This document shows positions 43,301 to 52,663 of a stretch of 64,000 nt of DNA, one piece after another (position 1 is the first letter of the stretch; the number at the start of each line of letters is the position of its first letter). Origin of the DNA: Rhizobiaceae bacterium (GTDB taxonomy: Bacteria; Pseudomonadota; Alphaproteobacteria; Rhizobiales; Rhizobiaceae); contig JAMLJB010000004.1 in assembly GCA_023953835.1 (NCBI GenBank), forward strand, positions 1 through 64,000, read 5' to 3'. Under the pieces are notes generated by a model. The model was given only the letters and a program-made list of their open reading frames with translations, was not told the origin of the DNA and made no database searches. Made by a program: the position numbers and the translations under genes.

Positions 43301-44751
43301 ACCTGTTGCGAAACTGGGGCTCCATGCCGATTTCTTATCGGGTGCCGGTGCTGGTGGTTCTGCTGATGATAATCATCAGCGCCGCGATCTCGGAGCGGGT
43401 TCTCGACCGCCTTTCGACCAGCCAACGCGAATCTCTGAACGGTCTTGCCGAGACTTACCTGGACGGTCTTTCGGCAGCGATCATACCTGCGGTCATGCGG
43501 GGCGATGTCTGGGAAATCTTCGACGCGCTCGACCGGTCCTCGTCCGCCTACCGGTCCCTGGCCCCCGTCGAAACAGTTGTTGCCGGCATCGACGGAAGGG
43601 TCCTTGCCGCAAGCGACCCGAAGCGGATCGCCACCTATTCTCGTCTTGCAGACGATTACACGGCGCGATTTACGGAACGCAAAGTCGCCATCGACAGCAA
43701 GACGATGATAGGCTCGACGCGACGGGATCTCGCGTACCAAGGGCAGAAGGTCGGCACCATCTATGCCCGCTTCGACGTCTCGCATCTGTTCGACGAGCGG
43801 CGGGAAATCCTGCTCACGCTGCTTGTCACCAATGGAAGCCTCGCCGCCTTGTTCGCATTCGGCGGCTTCTGGCTCGTTCGCCGGATTACGGCGCCCATGG
43901 GCCTGTTGGAAAATCATATGCGTGCGGCCGCAGAAGGCCCGGCCGAGCCAATTGCGGTAAACCAGATACCGACGGGGGACAAAGAGGTCGCCAATCTCTT
44001 CAACGGCTACAATGCACTTGTTAAGGCGCAGTGCGACAATGCCGATCTCGCCATGCAATTGGCGGAAGAAGAAAAGCTTGCCAGCTTGGGGCGTTTGGCC
44101 TCTGGCATGGCGCACGAGATCAACAATCCGCTCGGGGGTCTATTCAACGCCATCGACACGCTGAAGACACACGGCAGCACGCCTGGCGTGCGCGAGACCT
44201 CGATCGCGCTGATCGAGCGCGGCCTGCATGGCATTCGTGACGTGGTGGCCGCGGCTCTCGCCACCTATCGTCCGGAGCGATCGGCGCGGCCGCTGACCGC
44301 GGCCGATCTTGAGGATGTCCGCCTGCTCATTGCGCCGGAACTCCGGCGCAAGCGGCAGCGGCTCGGCTGGACGGTCGACTGGAGAGCGGGCCGGGTCGCC
44401 GCCATCAACGGCGGCCCGGTCCGGCAGGCTTTGCTCAACCTGCTGCTCAATGCAAGCGCGGCGACGCCCGAGGGCGGTGCGATCGGCCTGGATGCTGCCG
44501 CTTCCGACGGCGAGCTGAACATCGAAATCCGCGACGAAGGGCCGGGCATTCCGCCGGCGATAGCCGGAATTCTCACCGGCGGAGATCCGGGTCCGGCGAT
44601 GCGGACCGGGAGGGGATTGGGCCTCTGGGTGGTACGGCGCACGGTCGACGAACTCGGCGGCCGTATATCCGTATCCTCGACGCCGGCTGTCGGAGCGGTC
44701 GTAGTCCTGTCGCTGCCGTTTGTATTGAGGGAGCAGGCCAATGCCGCGTGA
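43297..44751 (+). CDS. aioS: arsenite sensor histidine kinase AioS
   Basis: The 484-residue inner-membrane kinase has a first membrane helix (VPVLVVLLMIIISAAIS, about 15-31), a periplasmic domain, a second helix (LLTLLVTNGSLAALFAFGGF, about 177-196) and a HAMP-like linker. The H box GMAHEINNPLGG has His273; the ATP-binding domain shows QALLNLLLNASAA, IRDEGPGIPP and GRGLGLWVVRRT. It overlaps aioX and aioR. With AioX it controls the arsenite oxidase operon. Confidence 0.9.
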   Translation: MNLLRNWGSMPISYRVPVLVVLLMIIISAAISERVLDRLSTSQRESLNGLAETYLDGLSAAIIPAVMRGDVWEIFDALDRSSSAYRSLAPVETVVAGIDGRVLAASDPKRIATYSRLADDYTARFTERKVAIDSKTMIGSTRRDLAYQGQKVGTIYARFDVSHLFDERREILLTLLVTNGSLAALFAFGGFWLVRRITAPMGLLENHMRAAAEGPAEPIAVNQIPTGDKEVANLFNGYNALVKAQCDNADLAMQLAEEEKLASLGRLASGMAHEINNPLGGLFNAIDTLKTHGSTPGVRETSIALIERGLHGIRDVVAAALATYRPERSARPLTAADLEDVRLLIAPELRRKRQRLGWTVDWRAGRVAAINGGPVRQALLNLLLNASAATPEGGAIGLDAAASDGELNIEIRDEGPGIPPAIAGILTGGDPGPAMRTGRGLGLWVVRRTVDELGGRISVSSTPAVGAVVVLSLPFVLREQANAA

Positions 44752-46084
44752 CCGAACCCATATCGGCCTAATTGAGGACGATCCCGTCATGGGCGGCTCG
44801 ATCGTTCAGCGTCTGGAACTGGAAGGCATGGTCGTGGACTGGTGGCAATCGGGCCGGGAGGGCATTGACGCGATCTCGACCGGGCCGGATGCGATCGATC
44901 TGGTCGTCTGCGACATACGCTTGCCGGACATGTCCGGAGAAGTCGTCTTCGGCGAACTCGCCAAGCACCCGGGCACGCCACCATTCATGTTCGTTACCGC
45001 CTATGGCGAGATCGACCAGGCCGTGCGCTTGATGCGCTTGGGCGCCGCCGATTTCCTGACAAAACCATTCGCGATGGAGGAATTCCTGACCCGCATCGCG
45101 GCAGGTCGGCGCAGTGCTGCAGCCGGCGATAGACCATCGACCTACTACCTGGGTGAGTCGCCGGCCATCCGTCACGCGGAAGACCTGCTTCACCGCTTTG
45201 CCCGGCATGACATGCCTGTGCTCATCACCGGCGAGACCGGTTCGGGCAAGGAGGTGGCGGCCAGGCTGCTGCACCAGATCTCGCCGCGTGCGTCGGCTCC
45301 TTTCATGGCCGTCAACTGCGCGGCGATTCCCGCCGAGCTCATGGAGAGCGAGATCTTCGGTCATGAGAAAGGCGCCTTCACCAGCGCCCAAACGCGCCAT
45401 CTCGGCTACGCGGAGCGCGCGGGAACTGGAACGCTTTTCCTGGACGAGATCGGCGACATGCCGTTCCCGCTGCAGGCGAAGCTGTTGCGCTTGATCGAGG
45501 ACGGCAGCTTTCATCGGATCGGCGGCGAAGCAGCGATACCGTTCCGTGCTCGCATCGTCGCCGCGACCCATCGCGATTTTGCCAAGGAGGCGTCGGCGTC
45601 GGGCTTCCGCCAGGACCTCTACTTCCGGCTTGCGGTGTTGCCGGTCGAAATTCCACCACTCCGGCAGCGCCCGCAGGACATCTCCTGGCTCATGGAGCGG
45701 TTTCTGAACAATGCGATAAGCCGGATGGACTCGGCGGTTCGCGGTTTCAGCGCGCTGGCAGAAGACGCGGCGCTCGCACACGACTGGCCTGGCAACGCGC
45801 GCGAGCTCAGGAACCGGGTGGAGCGTGCGGTCGCAATCACCAACAGCGAATGGATCCTGCCGGGAGACTTGTTCTCGGACAAAGCTGCGATGCCCTTCGC
45901 GGACGGTTTCACACCCCTGGCAGAGGTGCGCGACGCGGCCGAGCGGCGTCAGATCGAGCGGGCACTGAACCAGACAGGGGGCCAGATCGGTAAGGCGGCT
46001 GCCTTGCTCGCCATCTCGCGAACGACGCTCTGGGAAAAGATGAATCGCATGGGACTGGTCGGCAAGGAACGTTCGGAACTCTGA
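44741..46084 (+). CDS. aioR: sigma-54-dependent response regulator AioR
   Basis: The 447-residue NtrC-type activator has a receiver domain (phosphoacceptor Asp58 in VVCDIRLPD), an AAA+ domain with Walker A TGETGSGKEVAA, GAFTSA at 211-216 (a variant of the sigma-54-contacting GAFTGA loop), Walker B GTLFLDEIGDMP, and a C-terminal Fis-type helix-turn-helix (IGKAAALLAISRTTLWEKMN). It should activate the -24/-12 promoter before aioB. Confidence 0.92.
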   Translation: MPRDRTHIGLIEDDPVMGGSIVQRLELEGMVVDWWQSGREGIDAISTGPDAIDLVVCDIRLPDMSGEVVFGELAKHPGTPPFMFVTAYGEIDQAVRLMRLGAADFLTKPFAMEEFLTRIAAGRRSAAAGDRPSTYYLGESPAIRHAEDLLHRFARHDMPVLITGETGSGKEVAARLLHQISPRASAPFMAVNCAAIPAELMESEIFGHEKGAFTSAQTRHLGYAERAGTGTLFLDEIGDMPFPLQAKLLRLIEDGSFHRIGGEAAIPFRARIVAATHRDFAKEASASGFRQDLYFRLAVLPVEIPPLRQRPQDISWLMERFLNNAISRMDSAVRGFSALAEDAALAHDWPGNARELRNRVERAVAITNSEWILPGDLFSDKAAMPFADGFTPLAEVRDAAERRQIERALNQTGGQIGKAAALLAISRTTLWEKMNRMGLVGKERSEL

Positions 46085-46182
46085 ACCTTCGGCGCCGCAG
46101 TAAGTTCGGGAATCCGAACGGCCTTCACTGCTCTTGCGTCTCGCGATCTGAAAATCCCTGCGCTTTTCGCGATCCCCGCATC

Positions 46183-46198
46183 TGGCATGCCGATTGCA
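46183..46198 (+). promoter_or_regulatory. sigma-54 promoter of the arsenite oxidase operon
   Basis: TGGCATG-CCGA-TTGCA matches the -24/-12 consensus TGGCAYG-N4-TTGCW with the GG and GC exactly 12 bp apart. It lies 42 bp before the aioB start and 99 bp after aioR. Confidence 0.9.
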
Positions 46199-46239
46199 AA
46201 ACACCTGTCGAAGTCAATGTACCCGATGGGAGGGACTCC

Positions 46240-46770
46240 ATGTCATCAAGATGCGAAAAGCTGGTCGATGTCGGCCGGCGCCAGTTCCTGCGCGGCGGCG
46301 CCTTTGCCGCTGCCGGCGTGGCGGCAACGGCGGCCTTGCCGCGCGAAGCGGCCGCCCAGCCGGCTCCCGCCATGGCGCGGGTTGAATATCCGTCGAACAA
46401 GCTCGGCAACGTCTCCGACCTCAAGCCGAACGAGCCATTCGACGTCGCCTATCCCGACGATGACGCGCCGGGCGTTCTCTTGAAGCTCGGCAAACCCGTC
46501 GAGGGCGGCGCCGGACCCGACGGTGACATCGTCGGTTTCACCACCACCTGCCCGCACAAGGGTTTTCCGCTCAACTACAGCGCCGAGGATCGAACGCTTT
46601 CCTGCCCCGGCCACTACTCGCGCTTCGACTGCGAGGCGGGCGGGCAGCAGATCTGGGGCCATGCCACCCAGAACCTGCCGCAATACGTCCTGCGGGTCGA
46701 CGACAAGGGCGACATCTATGCCGAAGGAGTCGATGAACTCCTCTACGGCCGGCTGTCCAACGTGCTCTGA
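46240..46770 (+). CDS. aioB: arsenite oxidase small subunit AioB (Rieske)
   Basis: AioB is the Rieske subunit of periplasmic arsenite oxidase. The 176-residue protein begins with a Tat signal (GRRQFLRGG, twin Arg at 13-14). The [2Fe-2S] ligands are C104-x-H106 in CPHKGF and C122-x-x-H125 in CPGHYS. Where many Rieske proteins carry the two disulfide cysteines, Phe109 and Gly124 are present, as described for some rhizobial AioB. The folded dimer is exported with AioA bound. Confidence 0.95.
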   Translation: MSSRCEKLVDVGRRQFLRGGAFAAAGVAATAALPREAAAQPAPAMARVEYPSNKLGNVSDLKPNEPFDVAYPDDDAPGVLLKLGKPVEGGAGPDGDIVGFTTTCPHKGFPLNYSAEDRTLSCPGHYSRFDCEAGGQQIWGHATQNLPQYVLRVDDKGDIYAEGVDELLYGRLSNVL

Positions 46771-46783
46771 AAGGGAGGCGAAT

Positions 46784-49303
46784 ATGGCTTACAAGAGACA
46801 GATCGACCGCCTTCCGATTATCCCGGCGGACGCAAAAAAGCAGAATGTTACCTGCCACTACTGCATCGTCGGCTGCGGCTATCATGCCTATTCCTGGCCG
46901 GTCAACAAGCAGGGCGGGACGGAGGCGTCCGCAAACGCCTTCGGCGTTAATTTGGCCGAACAGCAGGGCGCCGAGACCGCCGCCTGGTACGCGCCGTCGA
47001 TGTACAACATCGTCAAGCAGGACGGGAAGGACGTCCATATCGTCATCAAGCCGGACAAGGACTGTGTGGTCAATTCCGGCCTCGGTTCGGTGCGCGGTGC
47101 GCGCATCGCCGAGATGAGTTTTTCGCGCCAGCGCTCGACGCAGATGCAGCGGCTCACCGACCCGCTGGTCTGGCGTTACGGCCAGATGCAGCCGACGAGT
47201 TGGGACGACGCGCTCGACCTCGTCGCGCGAGTGACGGCCCGCATCATCGCCGACAAGGGCGAGGACGGACTGTTCGTCTCTGCCTACGACCACGGCGGCG
47301 CCGGCGGCGGCTATGAGAACACCTGGGGCACCGGCAAGCTCTATTTCGGGGCCATGAAGATCAAGAACATCCGCATCCACAATCGCCCCGCCTACAACTC
47401 CGAAGTCCACGCCACCCGCGACATGGGCGTCGGCGAGCTCAACAACTGCTATGAGGATGCCGAGCTTGCCGACACGATTTTCGCCGTCGGCATGAACTCG
47501 CTCGAGACGCAAACCAACTACTTCCTCAATCACTGGATCCCGAACCTGCGCGGGACTTCCATGGACAAGAAGCAGAAGGAACTGCCCGACGAGCCGCATG
47601 CGCCGGCGCGCATCGTCATCGTCGATCCGCGTCGCACCGTCACCATTGCAGCGTGCGAGGCGGAGGCCGGCAAGGACAATGTGCTCCACCTGCAGCTCAA
47701 GTCGGGCACCGACCTGGCGCTGTTCAACGCGATTTTCACCGAAATCGCCGACAAGGGCTGGGTCGACAAGGGCTTCATCGCAGCAAGCACCATCGCGTCC
47801 GACGCGGACGGGTCGCCGGCCGATGGCGCCCACCCGGCCGCCCTAACCGACTTCAAGACCGCCGTTGAAGGAAACCGCATGACGCCGGAGCAAGCGGCGG
47901 AAATCACCGGCGTGTCGGCCGATGACATCCGCAAGGCGGCAAGCTGGATCGCCGAGCCGAAGGAGGGCGGCAAGCGTCGCCGCACCATGTTCGCCTACGA
48001 GAAGGGCCTGATCTGGGGCAACGACAACTACCGCACCAACGGAGCATTGGTGAACATCGCGCTCGCGACCGGCAATGTCGGACGGCCCGGCGGCGGGGTC
48101 GTGCGTCTCGGCGGTCATCAGGAAGGCTATGTGCGGCCTTCCGACAGCCATGTCGGACGCCCAGCGGCTTATGTCGACCAGTTGCTGATCGGCGGGCAGG
48201 GCGGCGTGCATCATATCTGGGGCTGCGACCACTATAAGACCACGCTCAACGCCGACCAGTTCAAGCGCGTCTACAAGCAGCGCACAGACAAGGTGAAGGA
48301 CGCAATGAATTCGGTGCCCTATGGCGACCGCACAGCAATGGTCGAGGCGATCGTCAAGGCCATCGATGAGGGCGGATTGTTCGCAGTCGACATCGACATC
48401 GTGCCGACCAAAATCGGACAGGCCTGCCATGTGGTGCTGCCGGCAGCCACCAGCGGCGAGGCGAACCTCACCTCCATGAACGGCGAGCGGCGCATGCGCT
48501 TAACCGAGCGCTACATGGACCCGCCCGGTCAGGCTATGCCCGACTGCCTGATCGCGGCGCGCATCGCCAACAATCTGCAGCGCGTCTTCACCGAAATGGG
48601 CAAGGCCGATATCGCGGCGAAGTTCGACGGCTTCGACTGGAAGACCGAGGAGGACGCCTTCATGGACGGCTATCACAAGAATGCCGGCGGTGGCGAATTC
48701 GTCACCTATGAACGTCTGCGCGCCATGGGCACGAATGGCTTCCAGGAGCCGGCGACGGGCTTCGAGGGCGGCAAGATCGTCGGGACCAAACGCCTGTTCG
48801 CGGACGGCAAGTTCAACACCAAGGACGGCAAGGCTCGATTCCTCAAAGCCGAATGGCGCGGCCTTCAGGCGCCTGGCAAGGAAGAGCAGAAAGGCAAATA
48901 CGCCTTCCTGATCAACAATGGCCGCGCCAACCAGATCTGGCAATCCGCCTATCTCGACGTCGAGAACGACTTCGTCATGGACCGCTGGCCGTTCCCGTTC
49001 ATCGAGATGCATCCGGATGACATGTCAAAGGTCGGCGTCAAGGAGGGCGATCTCGTCGAGGTCTACAATGACGCCGGTTCGACACAGGCGATGGTCTACC
49101 CGACGCCGACGGCGCGCCCGGGCGAGACCTTCATGCTCTTCGCCTTCCCGACGGGCGTGCAGGGCAACGTCGTCAATGCGGGCACAAACGAGCTGATCAT
49201 CCCGAACTACAAGCAGACTTGGGGGAACATCAGGAAGATCTCCGACGCGCCTGCGTCGGTGAAGCACCTGTCGTTCAAAGACAAGCACTACAGCGCCGCG
49301 TGA
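46784..49303 (+). CDS. aioA: arsenite oxidase large subunit AioA
   Basis: AioA (839 residues) is the molybdopterin enzyme that oxidises arsenite to arsenate. The start ATG 46784 follows GGGAGGCG. The N-terminus has C24-x2-C27-x3-C31 (CHYCIVGCG), the [3Fe-4S] pattern of AioA with the fourth Cys absent. Other family stretches are YDHGGAGGGYENTWGTGKLY, NRPAYNSEVHATRDMG and GDLVEVYNDAGSTQAMV. It has no signal of its own and is exported with AioB through the Tat system. The length is normal. Confidence 0.96.
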   Translation: MAYKRQIDRLPIIPADAKKQNVTCHYCIVGCGYHAYSWPVNKQGGTEASANAFGVNLAEQQGAETAAWYAPSMYNIVKQDGKDVHIVIKPDKDCVVNSGLGSVRGARIAEMSFSRQRSTQMQRLTDPLVWRYGQMQPTSWDDALDLVARVTARIIADKGEDGLFVSAYDHGGAGGGYENTWGTGKLYFGAMKIKNIRIHNRPAYNSEVHATRDMGVGELNNCYEDAELADTIFAVGMNSLETQTNYFLNHWIPNLRGTSMDKKQKELPDEPHAPARIVIVDPRRTVTIAACEAEAGKDNVLHLQLKSGTDLALFNAIFTEIADKGWVDKGFIAASTIASDADGSPADGAHPAALTDFKTAVEGNRMTPEQAAEITGVSADDIRKAASWIAEPKEGGKRRRTMFAYEKGLIWGNDNYRTNGALVNIALATGNVGRPGGGVVRLGGHQEGYVRPSDSHVGRPAAYVDQLLIGGQGGVHHIWGCDHYKTTLNADQFKRVYKQRTDKVKDAMNSVPYGDRTAMVEAIVKAIDEGGLFAVDIDIVPTKIGQACHVVLPAATSGEANLTSMNGERRMRLTERYMDPPGQAMPDCLIAARIANNLQRVFTEMGKADIAAKFDGFDWKTEEDAFMDGYHKNAGGGEFVTYERLRAMGTNGFQEPATGFEGGKIVGTKRLFADGKFNTKDGKARFLKAEWRGLQAPGKEEQKGKYAFLINNGRANQIWQSAYLDVENDFVMDRWPFPFIEMHPDDMSKVGVKEGDLVEVYNDAGSTQAMVYPTPTARPGETFMLFAFPTGVQGNVVNAGTNELIIPNYKQTWGNIRKISDAPASVKHLSFKDKHYSAA

Positions 49304-49377
49304 GTGCTTCTTCATATCTGCGCTGCCGTGGCCCGGCCACGGCAGTCATTGCGTCGTCAACGATCTGGAGATTGAAT

Positions 49378-49761
49378 TTGTCGCGGATAGGAGAAGCGAT
49401 CATTGTCGTGCTTTTGCTGCTGGCAACAACCGGTGCAAGCTGGGCTCAGGACATCGACGCTGGCAAGAAGGTGTTCGCGCGCTGCATGGCCTGTCATGAC
49501 GCCGAAAAGGGGATCAACAAGATTGGCCCGACGCTGAAAGGCGTTATCGGACGAGCAGCCGGTTCGCAAGCCGGGTTCAATTATTCGGCCGCCATGAAGA
49601 AGGCGGGGACCGCCGGTCTGGTATGGGACGAGCAGAACATCTCCGAATATCTCGCGGATCCAAAGGCGAAAGTGCCGGGCAACAAGATGGCGTTTCCGGG
49701 CCTGAAGGACCCGCAGCAGATCAAGGATGTCATCGCTTACCTCAAAAGCGTTTCGGGATAG
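49378..49761 (+). CDS. c-type cytochrome (electron acceptor of AioBA)
   Basis: The 127-residue protein starts best at TTG 49378 (GGAG seven bases upstream), giving a signal peptide (GEAIIVVLLLLATTGASWAQ) and a class I cytochrome with the heme motif CMACH (about 38-42) and Met ligand in GNKMAFPG. Such cytochromes follow aioA in many rhizobial loci (cytC) and take electrons from the oxidase. Confidence 0.88.
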   Translation: MSRIGEAIIVVLLLLATTGASWAQDIDAGKKVFARCMACHDAEKGINKIGPTLKGVIGRAAGSQAGFNYSAAMKKAGTAGLVWDEQNISEYLADPKAKVPGNKMAFPGLKDPQQIKDVIAYLKSVSG

Positions 49762-49769
49762 GCGCACCG

Positions 49770-51035
49770 ATGGACGCAACCGCTCAGTCGCCCCATGCCT
49801 TTTGCTCGTCCGGTACAGGCAGAGAGGTGATTACCGTTGACGTGGCCTCGGCCAAGGCGATCGCGGCCGTTTGCCCCGTGACGGAGGTCGTACGGCTCCC
49901 GCTGCTGGACGCCGCGGGGCGAGTCCTTGCCGGCGATATCGTTTCGCCGATCGCACTGCCGCCATTTGCGAACTCCGCAATGGACGGATACGCGATCCGC
50001 ATGGCCGACCTGGAAGGATCCGGACCGTGGACGCCGCCGGTCCGTGGGCGCATGCGCGCCGGGGATGCCGGCATTGTCGGGCCAGCCGGATCGGCGATCA
50101 GAATATTCACAGGCGCGCCGATACCCGAAGGCTTCGATACCGTCGTGATGCAGGAGCGATGCCAGCGAGACGGCAATTCGGTGATCATTCCAGACCGGCC
50201 AAGGCCAGGACAGAATGTTCGCCCGATGGGCGAAGACGTGCGTCGCGGGGATCTGCTGCTGGGTGCCGGTGCTGCGCTTTCACCGCAGAAACTGGCGCTG
50301 CTTGCGGGTGCGGGCATTGGCGGGGTGGATGTTCTTAGGAAAGTTCGCGTCGCAATTGTCTCGACCGGCAACGAACTGCGCGATCCGGGCGAGGAGCTCA
50401 AGCCCGGCCAGATCTACAATTCAAATCGAACCATGCTGATCGCAAGCCTCGCTTCGCTGGTCTGGGTCGAATTCGTGGATTGGGGTATCGTCCCTGACGA
50501 CCGTCAACGGTTGCTGACCAGCTTAAAGCGCGCCGCCGCCGGTTCGGACGTGCTGATAACGACCGGTGGCGTGTCGGCCGGAGAAGAAGATCATGTGGCA
50601 GCGGTCCTGCGCGATAGTGGCGCCGAACTGGACGTCCTCAAGGTCTCGATGAGGCCCGGCAAACCGGTGAAAATCGGCCGCGTCGGCGCGACCCTCATCG
50701 CCGCTCTTCCCGGAAATCCGAATGCCGCACTCGTGACATTCCGGCAGATTGTCTTGCCCGCCATCCGCAAGGCGGCCGGGCTCCACCATGTTGACCCGGA
50801 TTTACAGCCCGCCATTTCCGGCTTCTCGTACAGGAAACCGCTCGGCCGAACGGAGTTCGTGCCCGTGCGAATCCAAACCCGCAATACGCACGGCGTCCCC
50901 ATGATCCAAATGCTCGGCCGGGGCTCGTCTTCCAGTCTTCCCGCCATGGCTCTCGCCGACGGGATTGCGCTGCTGCCGCCCGACAAGGACGCCGTCGAGT
51001 ACGGCGATAGCCTTCGTTTCGAGCCGCTTGTTTGA
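49770..51035 (+). CDS. moeA: molybdopterin molybdenumtransferase MoeA
   Basis: MoeA inserts molybdate into adenylated molybdopterin. The 421-residue protein starts at ATG 49770, shortly after the cytochrome stop. It shows the family blocks LPPFANSAMDGYAIRMADLE, RIFTGAPIPEGFDTVVMQER, VAIVSTGNEL, NSNRTML, ITTGGVSAGEEDHV and MRPGKPVKIGRVG. Its place in the aio operon supplies cofactor for AioA. Confidence 0.92.
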   Translation: MDATAQSPHAFCSSGTGREVITVDVASAKAIAAVCPVTEVVRLPLLDAAGRVLAGDIVSPIALPPFANSAMDGYAIRMADLEGSGPWTPPVRGRMRAGDAGIVGPAGSAIRIFTGAPIPEGFDTVVMQERCQRDGNSVIIPDRPRPGQNVRPMGEDVRRGDLLLGAGAALSPQKLALLAGAGIGGVDVLRKVRVAIVSTGNELRDPGEELKPGQIYNSNRTMLIASLASLVWVEFVDWGIVPDDRQRLLTSLKRAAAGSDVLITTGGVSAGEEDHVAAVLRDSGAELDVLKVSMRPGKPVKIGRVGATLIAALPGNPNAALVTFRQIVLPAIRKAAGLHHVDPDLQPAISGFSYRKPLGRTEFVPVRIQTRNTHGVPMIQMLGRGSSSSLPAMALADGIALLPPDKDAVEYGDSLRFEPLV

Positions 51036-51101
51036 CATAAGACTTGTCACACTGGTGTCATATGCGGTACCTACAGGTAATTAATCTGGAATCATGGATA
51101 T
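51034..51101 (+). promoter_or_regulatory. arsR1 promoter region
   Basis: The short gap holds the inverted repeat TGACA-N7-TGTCA (51034-51050) and the tandem ATGGATA repeat (in ATCATGGATATATGGATAAG) just before and at the arsR start. One of these probably binds ArsR. Confidence 0.45.
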
Positions 51102-51434
51102 ATGGATAAGATATTGGCATTGGCGGCACTCGCCGCGCTCGGACAGGAAACGCGGCTGGACATCTTCCGGCTGCTGGTTCGTGCCGGGCAGGAAGGCGTT
51201 CCGGCTGGCGAGATCGCAACACGATTGGGCGCCATCCAGAACACGACGTCAGCGCATTTGAAGATCCTCTCGCATGCGGGACTGGTCAGGGCCGAGCGTG
51301 ACGGCCGTATCGTGCGCTACGTCGCCGACATGACCGGCTTTCGCGACCTGCTCGCCTACCTGATGGAAGACTGTTGCAACGGCTCGCCCGAGCTCTGCCA
51401 ACCCGTGATCAAAGCCGTGACCTGCAACTGCTGA
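51102..51434 (+). CDS. arsR: arsenic-responsive repressor ArsR (1)
   Basis: The 110-residue winged-helix protein (LGQETRLDIFRLLVRAGQEG, TTSAHLKILSHAGLVRAERD) has no cysteine in the DNA-binding helix but carries C91, C92, C99, C108 and C110 at the C-terminus (EDCCNGSPELC and TCNC). This is the C-terminal As(III) site type. It should repress arsC-aqpS-arsC until arsenite binds. Confidence 0.92.
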   Translation: MDKILALAALAALGQETRLDIFRLLVRAGQEGVPAGEIATRLGAIQNTTSAHLKILSHAGLVRAERDGRIVRYVADMTGFRDLLAYLMEDCCNGSPELCQPVIKAVTCNC

Positions 51435-51444
51435 GGAACCAACG

Positions 51445-51954
51445 ATGACGGACCAACCCTTGAACGTGCTTTTCCTGTGCACCGGCAATTCCGCGCGCTC
51501 GGTCATGGCCGAGGCGATCCTCAATCGGCTCGGTGCCGGCCGTTTCAAGGCGTATTCGGCAGGCTCGCACCCAAAGGGCCAAGTGCACCCCTATACCATC
51601 CAGTTGCTCAAGAGCCTGAACTACGACACGTCCTTCGCGCGCTCGAAGCCGTGGGACGAGTTCGCCGCGCCGGATGCGCCGAAGATGGATTTCGTGTTTA
51701 CCGTTTGCGACGACGCAGCGGGCGAGACCTGCCCGGTCTGGCCGGGACAGCCGATGACGGCGCACTGGGGCGTGCCCGATCCAGCCGCGGCCGAAGGCAC
51801 GGACGCCGAGAAGCATCTCGCTTTCGCCGAGGCCTTCCGCATGCTCAACAACCGGATTTCGATCTTTGTCAGCCTGCCGATGAAGGCGATCGACAAGCTT
51901 TCGCTGCAGAAGCACCTGGACGAGATCGGGCGCAACCTGCCCGAAGCAGGCTGA
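51445..51954 (+). CDS. arsC: arsenate reductase, LMW-phosphatase type
   Basis: The 169-residue enzyme has the P-loop LCTGNSARSVMAEAIL (catalytic Cys12) and FTVCDDAAGETCPVWPG with two further cysteines near 88 and 96. It belongs to the low-molecular-weight phosphatase family and reduces arsenate to arsenite. Ten bases separate it from arsR; aqpS follows after four. Confidence 0.92.
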   Translation: MTDQPLNVLFLCTGNSARSVMAEAILNRLGAGRFKAYSAGSHPKGQVHPYTIQLLKSLNYDTSFARSKPWDEFAAPDAPKMDFVFTVCDDAAGETCPVWPGQPMTAHWGVPDPAAAEGTDAEKHLAFAEAFRMLNNRISIFVSLPMKAIDKLSLQKHLDEIGRNLPEAG

Positions 51955-51958
51955 AAAA

Positions 51959-52663
51959 ATGGACATCGGCCTGTCGCGGCGTCTCGTCGCCGAGGCGCTC
52001 GGAACCGCAATTCTGGTGGCCACCGTTGTCGGTTCCGGCATTATGGCCGACAGGCTGACCGACGATACGGCGCTCGCCCTGCTCGGCAACACGCTGCCCA
52101 CAGGCGCGATCCTCGTCGTCCTGATCACCATCCTGGGCCCGGTCTCGGGCGCGCATTTCAATCCCGCGGTCACGGTCGTCTTTGCCCTCCGGCGCGAAAT
52201 CCGGATCGATGCTGCGACAGGTTATATCGCTGTCCAGGTTGTTGGCGGCGTGGCAGGGACGCTGATCGCGCATGCAATGTTCGACTTGTCCCTGTTCCAG
52301 CTTTCGACGCATGCGCGCACGGGTGTAGGTCAGTGGATCGCGGAAGCGGTCGCCGCCTTCGGCCTCGTCTTCACTATCCTTGCCGGTCTGCGCTTCCGCT
52401 CCGACGCTATTCCCTGGCTAGTCGGCCTCTATATCACCGCCGCCTACTGGTTCACCGCGTCGACCTCCTTTGCCAACCCGACCGTCGCCATCGCCCGCGC
52501 CTTTACCGATACGTTCTCGGGCATCCGCCCCATGGATGTGCCGGGTTTCATTGTCGCCGAACTTCTCGGAGCACTCGTCGCAATGGCGCTGGCCGGCTGG
52601 TTGCTGCCGGCGCCTGAGCGAGCGGCATCCTTCGTCTCAAAAAACTTGAAAGCAGCCGAATGA
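51959..52663 (+). CDS. aqpS: aquaglyceroporin AqpS (MIP family)
   Basis: The 234-residue channel has six hydrophobic helices and the two pore motifs, NPA at 68-70 (GAHFNPAVTV) and NPT at 173-175 (FANPTVAIAR), the second being a variant. In Sinorhizobium meliloti AqpS in an ars operon lets arsenite leave down its gradient. It takes the place of ArsB or Acr3 here. Confidence 0.92.
   Translation: MDIGLSRRLVAEALGTAILVATVVGSGIMADRLTDDTALALLGNTLPTGAILVVLITILGPVSGAHFNPAVTVVFALRREIRIDAATGYIAVQVVGGVAGTLIAHAMFDLSLFQLSTHARTGVGQWIAEAVAAFGLVFTILAGLRFRSDAIPWLVGLYITAAYWFTASTSFANPTVAIARAFTDTFSGIRPMDVPGFIVAELLGALVAMALAGWLLPAPERAASFVSKNLKAAE

Noticed and set aside
44768..46204. A 478-codon minus-strand frame
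   Set aside because: It is antisense to aioR, whose domains are complete; no motif is seen in the antisense product.
46571..47833. A 420-codon minus-strand frame
   Set aside because: It is antisense to aioB and aioA and has low-complexity composition.
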